Of a stretch of DNA of 64,000 nucleotides, positions 37,069 through 45,037 are shown one piece after another. Source of the DNA: Photobacterium sp. CCB-ST2H9 (GTDB lineage: Bacteria; Pseudomonadota; Gammaproteobacteria; Enterobacterales; Vibrionaceae); NCBI RefSeq assembly GCF_023151555.2, contig NZ_CP100426.1, forward strand, positions 310,001-374,000. The letters run 5' to 3'. The notes under the pieces are model-generated. The model made no database searches and was not told the origin of the DNA. It saw nothing but the letters and a program-made list of their open reading frames with translations. Each line of letters begins with the position of its first letter. The stretch's first letter is position 1. The position numbers were made by a program, and so were the translations under genes.

Positions 37069-37200
37069 TTATCTGAACAGACCTGGGTTGAGGCACTTGC
37101 ATTTCAGACAGCATGCAATGATTTGAATTTGAGGGGCCATGTGGATCATTGCGAACCCGGTAATCAGCAGAAAAACAATTAATGAACGATTGCGTTTCAT
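37069..37200 (-). CDS. Possible 43-residue Cys-containing membrane peptide
   Basis: The frame starts MKRNRSLIVFLLITGFAMIH, with a basic n-region and one hydrophobic segment, and ends with ACCLKCKC, five cysteines within ten residues. It lies 22 bases before the DUF1223 gene on the same strand and diverges from the TetR gene. No convincing ribosome site is seen, so it may not be expressed. If real, its cysteines could be substrates of the CxxC protein next door. Confidence 0.35.
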   Translation of the reverse strand: MKRNRSLIVFLLITGFAMIHMAPQIQIIACCLKCKCLNPGLFR

Positions 37201-37249
37201 AATTATGGTGGCTATATTTTCACCCTGATTGTTGACAAAGAAGATCGTG

Positions 37250-37894
37250 ATGAACACAGAAACTCGTAACGGTTTAGCCGGGCGGCCAGTTGATTCCCAA
37301 AAGACATTGCAGATTTTTTCAGCCATTGACGAAATACTGGCGGCTGAAGGAATCGCCCGTCTTTCCATTGAACGGATTGCAAGTACAGCCAAAGTGTCGA
37401 AAGTCACTTTATATCGGCGCTTTACTAACCTCGAAGGCGTGATCAGTGCTTATGTCGAAAGTTTCACACAAACTGCGCTTGAGCGTTCTCTCTCTGAAAT
37501 GCAATCACTTGGGCAGTTCAGTCCTGAACAGAAACTGGTCCGGTTAGGGACACAAGTGATGGTGCTGATCAGTCAGCCCAGTGTGATTGCATTTGATAAC
37601 GCAATTGCCGCGGCAGGACCTAAATTTCAGGGGTTAAAGGAAGAATTGTTTCGTCACGGTCCCCAGCGTGTGGTCAGTGAAATCAGCGATATTTTGTCGC
37701 AGTCAGGCGTGAATTCACTGTCGTTCACGCTTGCGCAACTGGCTGACATGCTGTTTCAGCTCTGGAAAAGTGATTTTTATGATGAACTGCGGTTCACGGG
37801 ACATATGCCGTTGTCCCCGGCACAGCTTGAACAACACGTGCTCATCAGAACACAATTTTTTCTCAACGCACTGGAGCGGGAGTCGGGTGCATGA
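37250..37894 (+). CDS. TetR/AcrR-family regulator
   Basis: A 214-residue regulator with the HTH IDEILAAEGIARLSIERIASTAKVSKVTLYRRFTNLEGV at about residues 25-65 and an AefR-like C-terminal domain. The ATG at 37250 is preferred to the in-frame TTG at 37229. The stop overlaps the start of the following NAD-binding gene as ATGA, so the two form an operon, and the divergent DUF1223 unit is a possible target. Confidence 0.88.
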   Translation: MNTETRNGLAGRPVDSQKTLQIFSAIDEILAAEGIARLSIERIASTAKVSKVTLYRRFTNLEGVISAYVESFTQTALERSLSEMQSLGQFSPEQKLVRLGTQVMVLISQPSVIAFDNAIAAAGPKFQGLKEELFRHGPQRVVSEISDILSQSGVNSLSFTLAQLADMLFQLWKSDFYDELRFTGHMPLSPAQLEQHVLIRTQFFLNALERESGA

Positions 37895-38762
37895 CAAGTT
37901 CTTCGAAAATATTACTGGCCGGTGCAACGGGTTATCTTGGGATGCACCTGACAAAGCAATTACAACAGCACGGTTATGATTTCCAGGCGTTAGCACGGAG
38001 TCCTGAGAAGCTGAAAGCAATGGGGCTTTACGATGAACAGATCGTATTGCACAAGTTACCGAACCAGCGTCACTGAAAGGATGCTGTGAAGGTGTTGAGG
38101 TTGTGATTTCCTGCGTTGGGATCACCCGTCAGCGAGATGGACTGAGTTATATGGACGTTGATTATCAGGCCAATCTGAATTTGTTACTGGAAGCAGAACG
38201 CTCGGGTGTGAAGCGATTTATCTATATTTCAGCTTTCAATGCACCCAAATTTCAGACCGTTCGGTTATTGAAAGCAAAAGAGCAATTTGCAAATCGCCTG
38301 CTGATTTCCACTATCGCGAGTCCCTGTGTTATCCGTCCAAACGGATTTTTCTCGGATATGACAGAGTTCTACAAGATGGCCAAGCGGGGGCGTGTATATC
38401 TTTTTGGAACCGGGCAACTGAAACTGAACCCGATTCATGGGGATGATCTGGCAAATTTTTGTATAGAAGCTATCAATTCCAATCATACAGAACTGGATGT
38501 CGGTGGACCGCAAATCCTCACCCACCGGGAAATTGGAAAAGTTGCATTTCGTGTATTGCAACAACCTGAAAAAATCACCTGCCTGCCCGACTGGTTACGG
38601 AAGGGGGTCCTGGCTGTCGCTCGCTTGTTGCCTGTGCAAGTTGCCGGCCCGGTTGAGTTTTTTGCGGCTGCGACCGCTCAGGATATGGTGGCTCCTGTGT
38701 ATGGTCAGCATACGCTTGAAGCATTTTATACAAGTTACGCGCGTTCAACCGATCCAAACTAA
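37891..38762 (+). pseudogene. NAD(P)-binding SDR/NmrA-like oxidoreductase, frameshifted
   Basis: Two frames together give one protein of about 290 residues. The first (from 37891) starts with ILLAGATGYLGMHLTKQLQQHG, the Rossmann nucleotide site, and runs off frame at about 38044-38048 to a stop at 38076. The second frame continues AQVTEPASLKGCCEGVEVVI directly from 38049 and goes on to 38762. Loss of one base (or gain of two) near GTATTGCA explains the break. All later segments are intact, so the lesion is recent or a sequencing error. The family is atypical extended SDRs with unknown substrate. Confidence 0.8.
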
Positions 38763-38884
38763 GAAAGAGTGAATTTACAAAATAGGATGGGATGATGACT
38801 TGCTTCTGATTCAGTCAACAGTCAGTATGAATGAAACAAAATGCATAAATAAGCATTCAGGGACAAATAATCAAGGAATCAGGC

Positions 38885-40564
38885 ATGACCAGCAAACACA
38901 ATACGATAAAAATCTGGGGAATTTCAATTGCCACCTTACTTGGCATTGCAGCCTGCGGCGGTGGCGGCGAAAAGGGGAATGCTCCGGCAGCATTTAATCT
39001 GACGGATGTTGCGATTGAGCAGGAAGGGTCCGGAAGGATCAGTTTTGCCTGGCAGCCATCAGAAAGAGCAGAGCGCTATCAGATCTGCATTGAAGAGCAG
39101 CGTCAGTGTACAGCCATTGGCGAAACCACGGGTCTTGAACGGATCCTCACCCTCCAAAACAGTAAGGCACTGACACAACCCCAGTATTTCATCCGCGCAA
39201 TTAATTCAGACGGTTATACCGATTCCAACCTGATGGCACTTCCGGTTTCAGACCTGATTAAAACAGCCAGGGTCTATTTCCCATCTGACAGCCAAAAAAA
39301 ATCGATCTTTGCAGCCAATGTTAGTATGAGTGCGGACGGCAACACCATTGCAGTTGCTGCGCCGTTTGATAATATCAGCGAGTCATTTTTTGAACAAAAT
39401 GCGGGTGCCGTTTACATTTACAGACGTGATCAGGCTGGTTACTGGAAAGATCCGGTTCAGATTATTGCCAGCAATCGAGATGGCTACGATTGGTTTGGTA
39501 TCGGTATCAGCTTGTCGGATGATGGAAAAACACTGGCAGTCGGGGCAAGTGGCGAACAGTCAACATTCGTTGGCCAACCGACGCAAAATATGAATGATGC
39601 CGTTGGAGCTGTGTATATTTTCGAATCAAATGATGATGGTCAATGGCAGGAAGCAGCGTACATCAAAAGTTCTTCCAGCCTGGATTTATGGGATTACTTC
39701 GGTGGACAGGTTGAACTCAGTGGCAACGGAAAAACGCTTGCCATTGCCGCTATAGGTCACGATGCCGCGACAACCGATGATCCGTTTGATAACTCCAGAG
39801 CAGATACGGGAGGGGTGTATTTGTTCGAACGTCAATCCGATGGCAGCTGGATTGAAAACCAATATCTGAAAGCAGCAGGATTGGAAAGAGGGGCTGGCTA
39901 TGGTTACGCGATGGCGATGGATGGCGCTGGAACACAACTTGTCGTCGGAATGCCTTATTCTGGTGGCACATACCGCTATGGTGAAGTATTTACTTATTCA
40001 AAAGATGCAGAAGGTCACTGGCAGTTCAAAGGAATTCTGAAAGGAGCAAGGGAACCTGTTGCTGAATTCGGATCAGAAATTGATATGGACAGCCGTGGCG
40101 ATACATTGGCGATTACGATGCCTGGCAGAAAAGGGGATGTCACAGGGGTAGTTCGGGTGTACAAACGAACGTCTTCGGGTTCTTGGATACTTAGTACAGA
40201 AATTTCTGATCCACAGCAGGATAAATACAGTGATTTTGGTCAACGTGGACTGAGTGTCAGCCAGAATGGTAAAGTGATTGCCATTGGAGCAATTACTACA
40301 GATGTGGCTGATCCGGACAATCCGGGAACTCAAATCATCAAAGCAGGTACAACTTATCTTTACAAGTCAGATGAACAGCAAAACTGGCAGCACAGTGTCA
40401 CACTGCGTGCGACTGAAATAAAAAGTGATGCTTATTTTGGTCATGCGATTGATCTCAATCAGGATGGCAGTGCTGTTGCGATCGGGGCCAGTGGTTTAAT
40501 GCTTAGAAATCCTCAGATGGCAACCACTGACGTTGACCTAAACAGCAGTGTGGTCATTTATTGA
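38885..40564 (+). CDS. Lipoprotein with FG-GAP-like beta-propeller repeats
   Basis: A 559-residue lipoprotein. The signal peptide ends in the lipobox IAAC followed by GGGGEKGN. A fibronectin-like segment comes next (about 35-115; SFAWQPSERAERYQICIEE). About seven repeats of roughly 55-60 residues then follow, with the pattern LSxDGxTLAVGAxG...GAVYIFxxxxxGxWxExxxI (for example near 39490, 39710 and 40250). These resemble integrin-alpha-type FG-GAP propeller blades. Surface anchoring and a binding role are likely; no enzymatic motif is seen. Confidence 0.82.
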   Translation: MTSKHNTIKIWGISIATLLGIAACGGGGEKGNAPAAFNLTDVAIEQEGSGRISFAWQPSERAERYQICIEEQRQCTAIGETTGLERILTLQNSKALTQPQYFIRAINSDGYTDSNLMALPVSDLIKTARVYFPSDSQKKSIFAANVSMSADGNTIAVAAPFDNISESFFEQNAGAVYIYRRDQAGYWKDPVQIIASNRDGYDWFGIGISLSDDGKTLAVGASGEQSTFVGQPTQNMNDAVGAVYIFESNDDGQWQEAAYIKSSSSLDLWDYFGGQVELSGNGKTLAIAAIGHDAATTDDPFDNSRADTGGVYLFERQSDGSWIENQYLKAAGLERGAGYGYAMAMDGAGTQLVVGMPYSGGTYRYGEVFTYSKDAEGHWQFKGILKGAREPVAEFGSEIDMDSRGDTLAITMPGRKGDVTGVVRVYKRTSSGSWILSTEISDPQQDKYSDFGQRGLSVSQNGKVIAIGAITTDVADPDNPGTQIIKAGTTYLYKSDEQQNWQHSVTLRATEIKSDAYFGHAIDLNQDGSAVAIGASGLMLRNPQMATTDVDLNSSVVIY

Positions 40565-40596
40565 TCTCTCTGTTTACACATATAGCGGTATAACAG

Positions 40597-40624
40597 GCAA
40601 GTACGGCCATGCAGCCGTGCTTGC
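40597..40624 (+). terminator. Hairpin after the propeller lipoprotein
   Basis: GCAAGTACGGC pairs with GCCGTGCTTGC (11 pairs, one G-T) with a 6-base loop. No U-tract follows. It may protect the lipoprotein mRNA end or belong to the trpS leader. Confidence 0.45.
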
Positions 40625-40656
40625 AATCCATTGAGTATGCCGTTAGTGTGTTGAGC

Positions 40657-40710
40657 ATGAACTCAAATATTCCTCAATTCACCTTATCAATTCGCTGGTG
40701 GCGCTCCTGA
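40657..40710 (+). CDS. trpS leader peptide with tandem Trp codons
   Basis: A 17-residue frame, MNSNIPQFTLSIRWWRS, with two adjacent TGG codons (40696-40701) just before its TGA stop. Trp is the rarest amino acid, and a pair so placed is the mark of attenuation leader peptides. The ribosome site is weak (TTGAG). It lies 120 bases before the tryptophanyl-tRNA synthetase gene, and its 3' end is part of the first stem of the leader RNA. Confidence 0.7.
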   Translation: MNSNIPQFTLSIRWWRS

Positions 40711-40826
40711 AGGAGCGGCACTGAATTTTTACGTTCATTTGCCGCCGGAATTGGCAGCCAATGAACGCAATGTCTCCGATCTGATGTTTCCTTTGGCTGC
40801 CGTAGACTGGCTTTATTCAAGGAAAC
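40696..40826 (+). promoter_or_regulatory. Tryptophan-responsive attenuator of trpS (predicted)
   Basis: Stem T: 40702-40707 pairs 40712-40717, extended by 40696-40700 with 40719-40723, followed by TTTTT at 40726-40730. Stem A: CGTTCATT (40732-40739) with AATGAACG (40760-40767), plus TGCC (40740-40743) with GGCA (40753-40756). Alternative stem X: GCGGCA (40715-40720) with TGCCGC (40740-40745). Stem B: GGCAGCCAA (40753-40761) with TTGGCTGCC (40793-40801). Stem C: GTTTCCTT (40786-40793) with AAGGAAAC (40819-40826), which contains the trpS ribosome binding site. T excludes X, X excludes A, A excludes B, and B conflicts with C. Confidence 0.6.
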
Positions 40827-40831
40827 TCAAG

Positions 40832-41830
40832 ATGAAAGAACGCATTCTTACCGGTGACAGACCGACCGGTCCATTACATTTAGGGCACTTTATCGGCTCG
40901 CTTCAGCAACGGATCAAACTTCAGCATACCCATGAACAAACCATTCTGGTTGCAGATTTACAGGCGCTGACCGATAACGGTCAGAACCCGAAAAAAATCT
41001 CAGACAATATTCTGAATGTTGTCGCAGACTATCTGGCTGTGGGGATTGATCCCTGCAAAACAACGATTTGTCTTCAGTCTGCATTACCGGCTTTGTCTGA
41101 ATTAACCATGTATTACTCGAACCTGGTGTCGATTTCCCGGCTGGAACGGAACCCGACGGTTAAGAACGAAATTCACTTTCGGGGATTCGGAAAAACTATA
41201 CCTGCCGGATTTTTAACTTATCCAATCAGTCAGGCGGCTGACATTACAGCATTTCGTGCGACCCAAGTGCCGGTTGGTGATGATCAATTGCCCATGATAG
41301 AGCAGACCAATGAAATTGTTCGCCGGTTTAATTCAGTTGTTCACGAACCGGTTCTTTGTGAGTGTCGGGCATTGTTGAGCCATTTTCCAAGATTGCCCGG
41401 CGTTGATGGTAAAGCAAAGATGTCGAAATCGCTGGGGACGGCCATTCCATTGGGAGCTACAGCTGATGAAATAAGAGCAGCGGTGAAAGCCATGTACACA
41501 GATCCGAATCATTTGCGTATTGAAGATCCGGGGCAGGTTGAAGGAAATATCGTCTTTACATATCTGGATGCCTTTCATTCGGACAAAACGTTTGTTGAGG
41601 AACTGAAATCCCACTATCGTCAGGGGGGATTAGGTGACGGAAAAACAAAGCAAATTCTCGAAGACTGTTTGCAGTCTATGTTGACGCCTATCCGGGAAGA
41701 GCGCGAAAAGTTACTGGCAGATAAAACGATGCTGGTTGAGGTCCTCAGAGCCGGCACGGAGAAAGCCAATGAAGTCAGCCAAGGCGTGTTACTTGATGTG
41801 AAACGGGCATTAGGCATTGCCATGTTTTGA
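40832..41830 (+). CDS. trpS: Tryptophan--tRNA ligase
   Basis: A 332-residue class I synthetase charging tRNA-Trp. The HIGH-type motif is PLHLGH (residues 14-19) and the KMSKS loop is KAKMSKSLG (about 195); TYPISQAADI and PVGDDQLPMIEQTNE are in the Trp/ATP pocket. The start MKERILTGDRPTG follows AAGGAAAC; the frame extending to 40739 runs through the leader and is not used. Its divergence from the usual proteobacterial form and the private leader suggest a second, regulated paralogue like the indolmycin-tolerant synthetases; no other trpS is in the window to compare. Confidence 0.93.
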   Translation: MKERILTGDRPTGPLHLGHFIGSLQQRIKLQHTHEQTILVADLQALTDNGQNPKKISDNILNVVADYLAVGIDPCKTTICLQSALPALSELTMYYSNLVSISRLERNPTVKNEIHFRGFGKTIPAGFLTYPISQAADITAFRATQVPVGDDQLPMIEQTNEIVRRFNSVVHEPVLCECRALLSHFPRLPGVDGKAKMSKSLGTAIPLGATADEIRAAVKAMYTDPNHLRIEDPGQVEGNIVFTYLDAFHSDKTFVEELKSHYRQGGLGDGKTKQILEDCLQSMLTPIREEREKLLADKTMLVEVLRAGTEKANEVSQGVLLDVKRALGIAMF

Positions 41831-41841
41831 GTGAGCATGAA

Positions 41842-41871
41842 AAAAATCCGGCTGTATAAGGCCGGATTTTT
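41842..41871. terminator. Bidirectional intrinsic terminator
   Basis: AAAAATCCGGC pairs with GCCGGATTTTT with an 8-base loop, between the convergent trpS and yceI genes; U-rich on both strands. Confidence 0.85.
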
Positions 41872-41899
41872 CAGCACTTGATATGGCGTCATATCAGGA

Positions 41900-42469
41900 T
41901 TACAGACGAACACCTTCAACATGCAGTTCCATGTCCGCATAGCTTGACGTGCCCATGACCGGAATGCCGAAATCAGCCAGTTCAATGCGGGTTGTGCCCG
42001 TAAATCCTGCGCGGTAACCGCCCCATGGATCTTTACCTGCACCTACAAATTCTGCATCAATTGTGATTGGTTTGGTTTGGCCTCGCAGTGTCAGATCACC
42101 GTCAATCGCCAGTTTTCCATTGCCTTTGTCGGTCACTTTGGTGCTGGTGAACGTCGCTTTAGGGAATTTGCGGACTTCAAGAAAATCTTCACTGCGAACG
42201 TGTTTGTCACGGTCAGCCTGGTTTGAATCGAAGCTGGTGGTATCAATATTCACTTTAACTTTTGAAGCACTGATGTTCTCAGGGTCATAGCTGAAATTAC
42301 CGTCAAAAGTATTAAAACGCGCTTTAATAAAGCTGTAGCCCAGGTGGCTGATTTTCAGGTTAACGGATGCATGCGCACCTTTGTTATCAATCATGTAATC
42401 TGCAGCATTGGCAATTCCCGGAACAACCAGGGCCGCAGCCAGACTTAAAGCGGTAAGATGCTTCTTCAT
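41900..42469 (-). CDS. YceI-family periplasmic lipid-binding protein
   Basis: A 189-residue protein with a signal peptide ending at GIANA/ADYMIDNK and a YceI lipocalin-like barrel (HASVNLKISHLGYSFIKARFNTFDGNFSYD..., LTLRGQTKPITIDAEF). YceI proteins bind isoprenoid-type lipids. The start overlaps the stop of the upstream cytochrome b561 gene (ATGA), the common cytochrome b561-YceI pairing, which points to a redox process involving quinone-like ligands. Confidence 0.92.
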   Translation of the reverse strand: MKKHLTALSLAAALVVPGIANAADYMIDNKGAHASVNLKISHLGYSFIKARFNTFDGNFSYDPENISASKVKVNIDTTSFDSNQADRDKHVRSEDFLEVRKFPKATFTSTKVTDKGNGKLAIDGDLTLRGQTKPITIDAEFVGAGKDPWGGYRAGFTGTTRIELADFGIPVMGTSSYADMELHVEGVRL

Positions 42470-43008
42470 TTTTCCTTCACTCCCAACATTTTTTTCAGGG
42501 TATTATCTTTATGAATAAAGTGGTGCTTGAATGCCGCCACTGCATGGAGCAGTGCCAGTCCAATCAGGGTGTAAGCCAGATATTCATGAATTTCTCCAGC
42601 AATATCGGATTGATCCAGGAACAATTCTCCCATCGACGGAACCGTCAGCCAGTTGAAAACTTCAATACCGCGACCATCAGAGGTCGAAATCAGGTAACCA
42701 CTGATAAACAATCCGAACAGTAAAATATAGATGACGGCATGCGCTGATTTCGCGGAGATTTTTTCCAGTCCGGAACCAATAATTTCAGGTTGATTCTTGA
42801 TGGTTTTCCAAAGAAGACGAAACAGCGTCGCAGCCATCAGACTCAGGCCGATAGATTTGTGCCAGTGTGGTGCAACGGTATACCAAGAAGAATAATAATT
42901 GAGATCGACCATCCATAGGCCAACCGCAAAGAGTCCGATAATGACGACAGCACTGAGCCAATGCAGGGTAATGGAGACCCAATCGTAATGCGTGACCTCT
43001 TTTTTCAT
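42466..43008 (-). CDS. Cytochrome b561-family membrane protein
   Basis: A 180-residue four-helix membrane cytochrome. Haem-ligand histidines are in HYDWVSITLHWLSA, HWHKSIGLSL and the last helix (HEYLAYTLIGLALLHAVAAFKHHF). It transfers electrons between quinone and periplasmic partners. It is the first gene of an overlapping pair with the YceI gene. The preceding 200 bases hold its promoter region. Confidence 0.92.
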   Translation of the reverse strand: MKKEVTHYDWVSITLHWLSAVVIIGLFAVGLWMVDLNYYSSWYTVAPHWHKSIGLSLMAATLFRLLWKTIKNQPEIIGSGLEKISAKSAHAVIYILLFGLFISGYLISTSDGRGIEVFNWLTVPSMGELFLDQSDIAGEIHEYLAYTLIGLALLHAVAAFKHHFIHKDNTLKKMLGVKEK

Positions 43009-43180
43009 GTATCCGGATATCCTGAATGAGAACTACTTCCCTATTCTAGAGGCAAATGTTTCAAAAATCAGTGCATTATGTTGAACAAGCTCTTCGAAGA
43101 AATTGAACAAGTCGGAAAAAGCCAATGAAATCGTGATGTAATCGGCCGAAGTCAAGAGTGATAAATTTGTAACCAGATAT

Positions 43181-43207
43181 AACAACCCTCTCAGACGGAG
43201 GGCTGTT
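43181..43207 (-). terminator. Weak hairpin after the HAD-IB gene
   Basis: AACAACCCTC and GAGGGCTGTT pair with one mismatch around a 7-base loop, about 30 bases beyond the stop. The U-tract is poor. Confidence 0.4.
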
Positions 43208-43236
43208 GAGCAATTTTGTGCTTTTTAATCATGCAA

Positions 43237-43941
43237 TTAGCGCTGGATGTCATTTTCATGGCGCCAATTCATAATTGTCCACTCCTGTATTTGAGCATGC
43301 AGGGCTAAAGCTGGATCCGGATTGACTGCAAATGGGAAATCAACAGCCTGGAGAAGTGGGAGGTCGTTCATTGAATCGGTATAGCAATACAGGCTGTGAA
43401 ACTGGGTTGACTGATCCTGCAGCCATGCCTTCAATCGCGTGACTTTCCCTTCACGATAGCTCAGCGTACCGGTGGTGCTGCCGGTATAAATGCCGTTAAT
43501 GGTTTCAAGCCGAATCGCAAGCGCATCATCAACCTGGAGTAATTCAGCGATTGGTTTAACGAGATGTTCACTGGTCGCAGAGATAATAATGACAGTATCA
43601 CCGCGCTTTTTGTGCCAGGTGATTCGTTCAGAGGCATCAGGAAAAATAGCGGGCTGAATGCGCTGTTCGACGAATTCACGAATCATTGGCGCCAGATCCA
43701 GTTCAGATTTACCTGAAATCGGCGCAAGCGTCGCAGTCATATAGGACTGCATATCCATCTTGCCTTTCGCATAATCCTGCATCAGTGCCTGCTCTTGTTC
43801 GAGCAGATGCTCAGATGCCAGTCCTTTGTCGACAAGGAATTTTACCCACAATGAAGCCGAATCTGCGGCAATCAGGGTTTCATCTAAATCGAAGATGGCA
43901 AGATTGGGTAATTTTGTGATGGGTTGAATGTTGGATAACAA
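43237..43941 (-). CDS. HAD-IB family phosphatase
   Basis: A 234-residue HAD hydrolase of the phosphoserine-phosphatase-like subclass IB: motif I AIFDLDETLIAADS, motif II VIIISATSEH, lysine in REGKVTRL and motif IV YCYTDSMNDLPLL. The helical cap is between motifs I and II. The substrate is not predictable; some relatives act on phosphoserine, phosphocholine or lipid phosphates. Stand-alone gene, divergent from the EAL gene. Confidence 0.88.
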   Translation of the reverse strand: MLSNIQPITKLPNLAIFDLDETLIAADSASLWVKFLVDKGLASEHLLEQEQALMQDYAKGKMDMQSYMTATLAPISGKSELDLAPMIREFVEQRIQPAIFPDASERITWHKKRGDTVIIISATSEHLVKPIAELLQVDDALAIRLETINGIYTGSTTGTLSYREGKVTRLKAWLQDQSTQFHSLYCYTDSMNDLPLLQAVDFPFAVNPDPALALHAQIQEWTIMNWRHENDIQR

Positions 43942-44102
43942 CGTGTCTTTCCTTTCCTTCAGATTTAAGGGGTAAGATTATGTGCGAACCATGACACGAA
44001 TGTTTCAGTGAAATGTCGGTTTGAAGTCATCTCGCGATAGATAAATCAGAAAAATTAACTTTTTTGTGACATTTTTCCCAGCATGAGTGCATAAACTTCA
44101 CA

Positions 44103-44120
44103 TGTCTCAATCTTGAGACA
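44103..44120. promoter_or_regulatory. Palindrome upstream of the EAL gene
   Basis: TGTCTCA-ATCT-TGAGACA, a perfect 7-base inverted repeat in the region between the divergent HAD and EAL genes, followed by GTTTTTGG. It could be an operator or a small terminator. Confidence 0.4.
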
Positions 44121-44231
44121 GTTTTTGGTCGCCACTCTCTATATAGTTCGGCGGTTTTACGTGAGTATGCAGGCAGGAGTGCAAGCTTTCATGAGCGTAT
44201 GCCATTTCATTCATCGTGTGAAGAGATAAAT

Positions 44232-45014
44232 GTGAGCAAAATTATCGCCACAATCAAAGACATTGATATGCACCTGAGAACGGAATCTGACGGTAGTATT
44301 AGTGCAGCGTACGATGCCTATCAAATCAAAACCGCATTTCAGCCGATCCATACCGTTCATGGTGAATTTTTTGGCTATGAAGCACTGGCCCGGGTTTTTA
44401 ATGAGGCTGGTGAAGAACTGAAAACTGAGCCTTTTTTTACTTCTGAATATCTCGACATGACAGACCAGGTCAACCTGGATCGGTTGGCACGAGCAATTCA
44501 TGTGAAAAACTTTGCCAGTTTTTTTCCTGCCCATTTCCTCTTCATTAATATGATGCCTGATGTGCTGCTGGCTCATAACAGGCAAGCTTCTGCAGAAAAG
44601 TTTAATGACTTCGGTTTGATGTCCAGTCAGGTTTATGTCGAGTTACTTGAACACGATTGTTCATGTAATCACGAGCTTCAATGGGTGCTGGGTCAGATGC
44701 GGGCACAGGGCTTGAAAATTGCGATCGATGACTATGGCGTGAAAGCTTCGTCAGAACGCCGGGCGCGTTTGTTAAACCCGGATATGATCAAAGTGGATCG
44801 CTCTTTGCTGGCCGGTTATCTGGCCGGAGACACGCAGCCGCTGATTCAGGTTGTGAAACTGGCTCAGGAACTCGGCGCAAAATTGTTGCTGGAAGGCGTA
44901 GAAAACGAGGAAGGGCGGGAAGTAGCGACTCAGCTGGGGGTCGACTATATGCAAGGATTCTATCTTGGCCGTCCGCAGTTATTGTCTGAGATGCTGGAAT
45001 CAAGGGTTTACTGA
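44232..45014 (+). CDS. EAL-domain protein (c-di-GMP phosphodiesterase type)
   Basis: A 260-residue single-domain EAL protein. Core motifs are present: YEALARV (about 48), FINMMPD, VELLEHD, KIAIDDYGVK, IKVDRSL and LLEGVENEE. These hold the metal- and nucleotide-binding acidic residues of active phosphodiesterases. There is no sensory domain and no membrane segment. GTG 44232 has a GAAGAGAT site and is preferred to ATG 44199, which adds 11 residues and lacks one. Confidence 0.9.
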   Translation: MSKIIATIKDIDMHLRTESDGSISAAYDAYQIKTAFQPIHTVHGEFFGYEALARVFNEAGEELKTEPFFTSEYLDMTDQVNLDRLARAIHVKNFASFFPAHFLFINMMPDVLLAHNRQASAEKFNDFGLMSSQVYVELLEHDCSCNHELQWVLGQMRAQGLKIAIDDYGVKASSERRARLLNPDMIKVDRSLLAGYLAGDTQPLIQVVKLAQELGAKLLLEGVENEEGREVATQLGVDYMQGFYLGRPQLLSEMLESRVY

Positions 45015-45037
45015 GGTAAACCCTTGAGACTATGTTC

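Noticed and set aside
38103..38762. Second half of the NAD-binding gene as an independent gene
   Set aside because: The frame is continuous with upstream codons back to the frameshift and lacks the Rossmann site, so it is the rest of the same gene.
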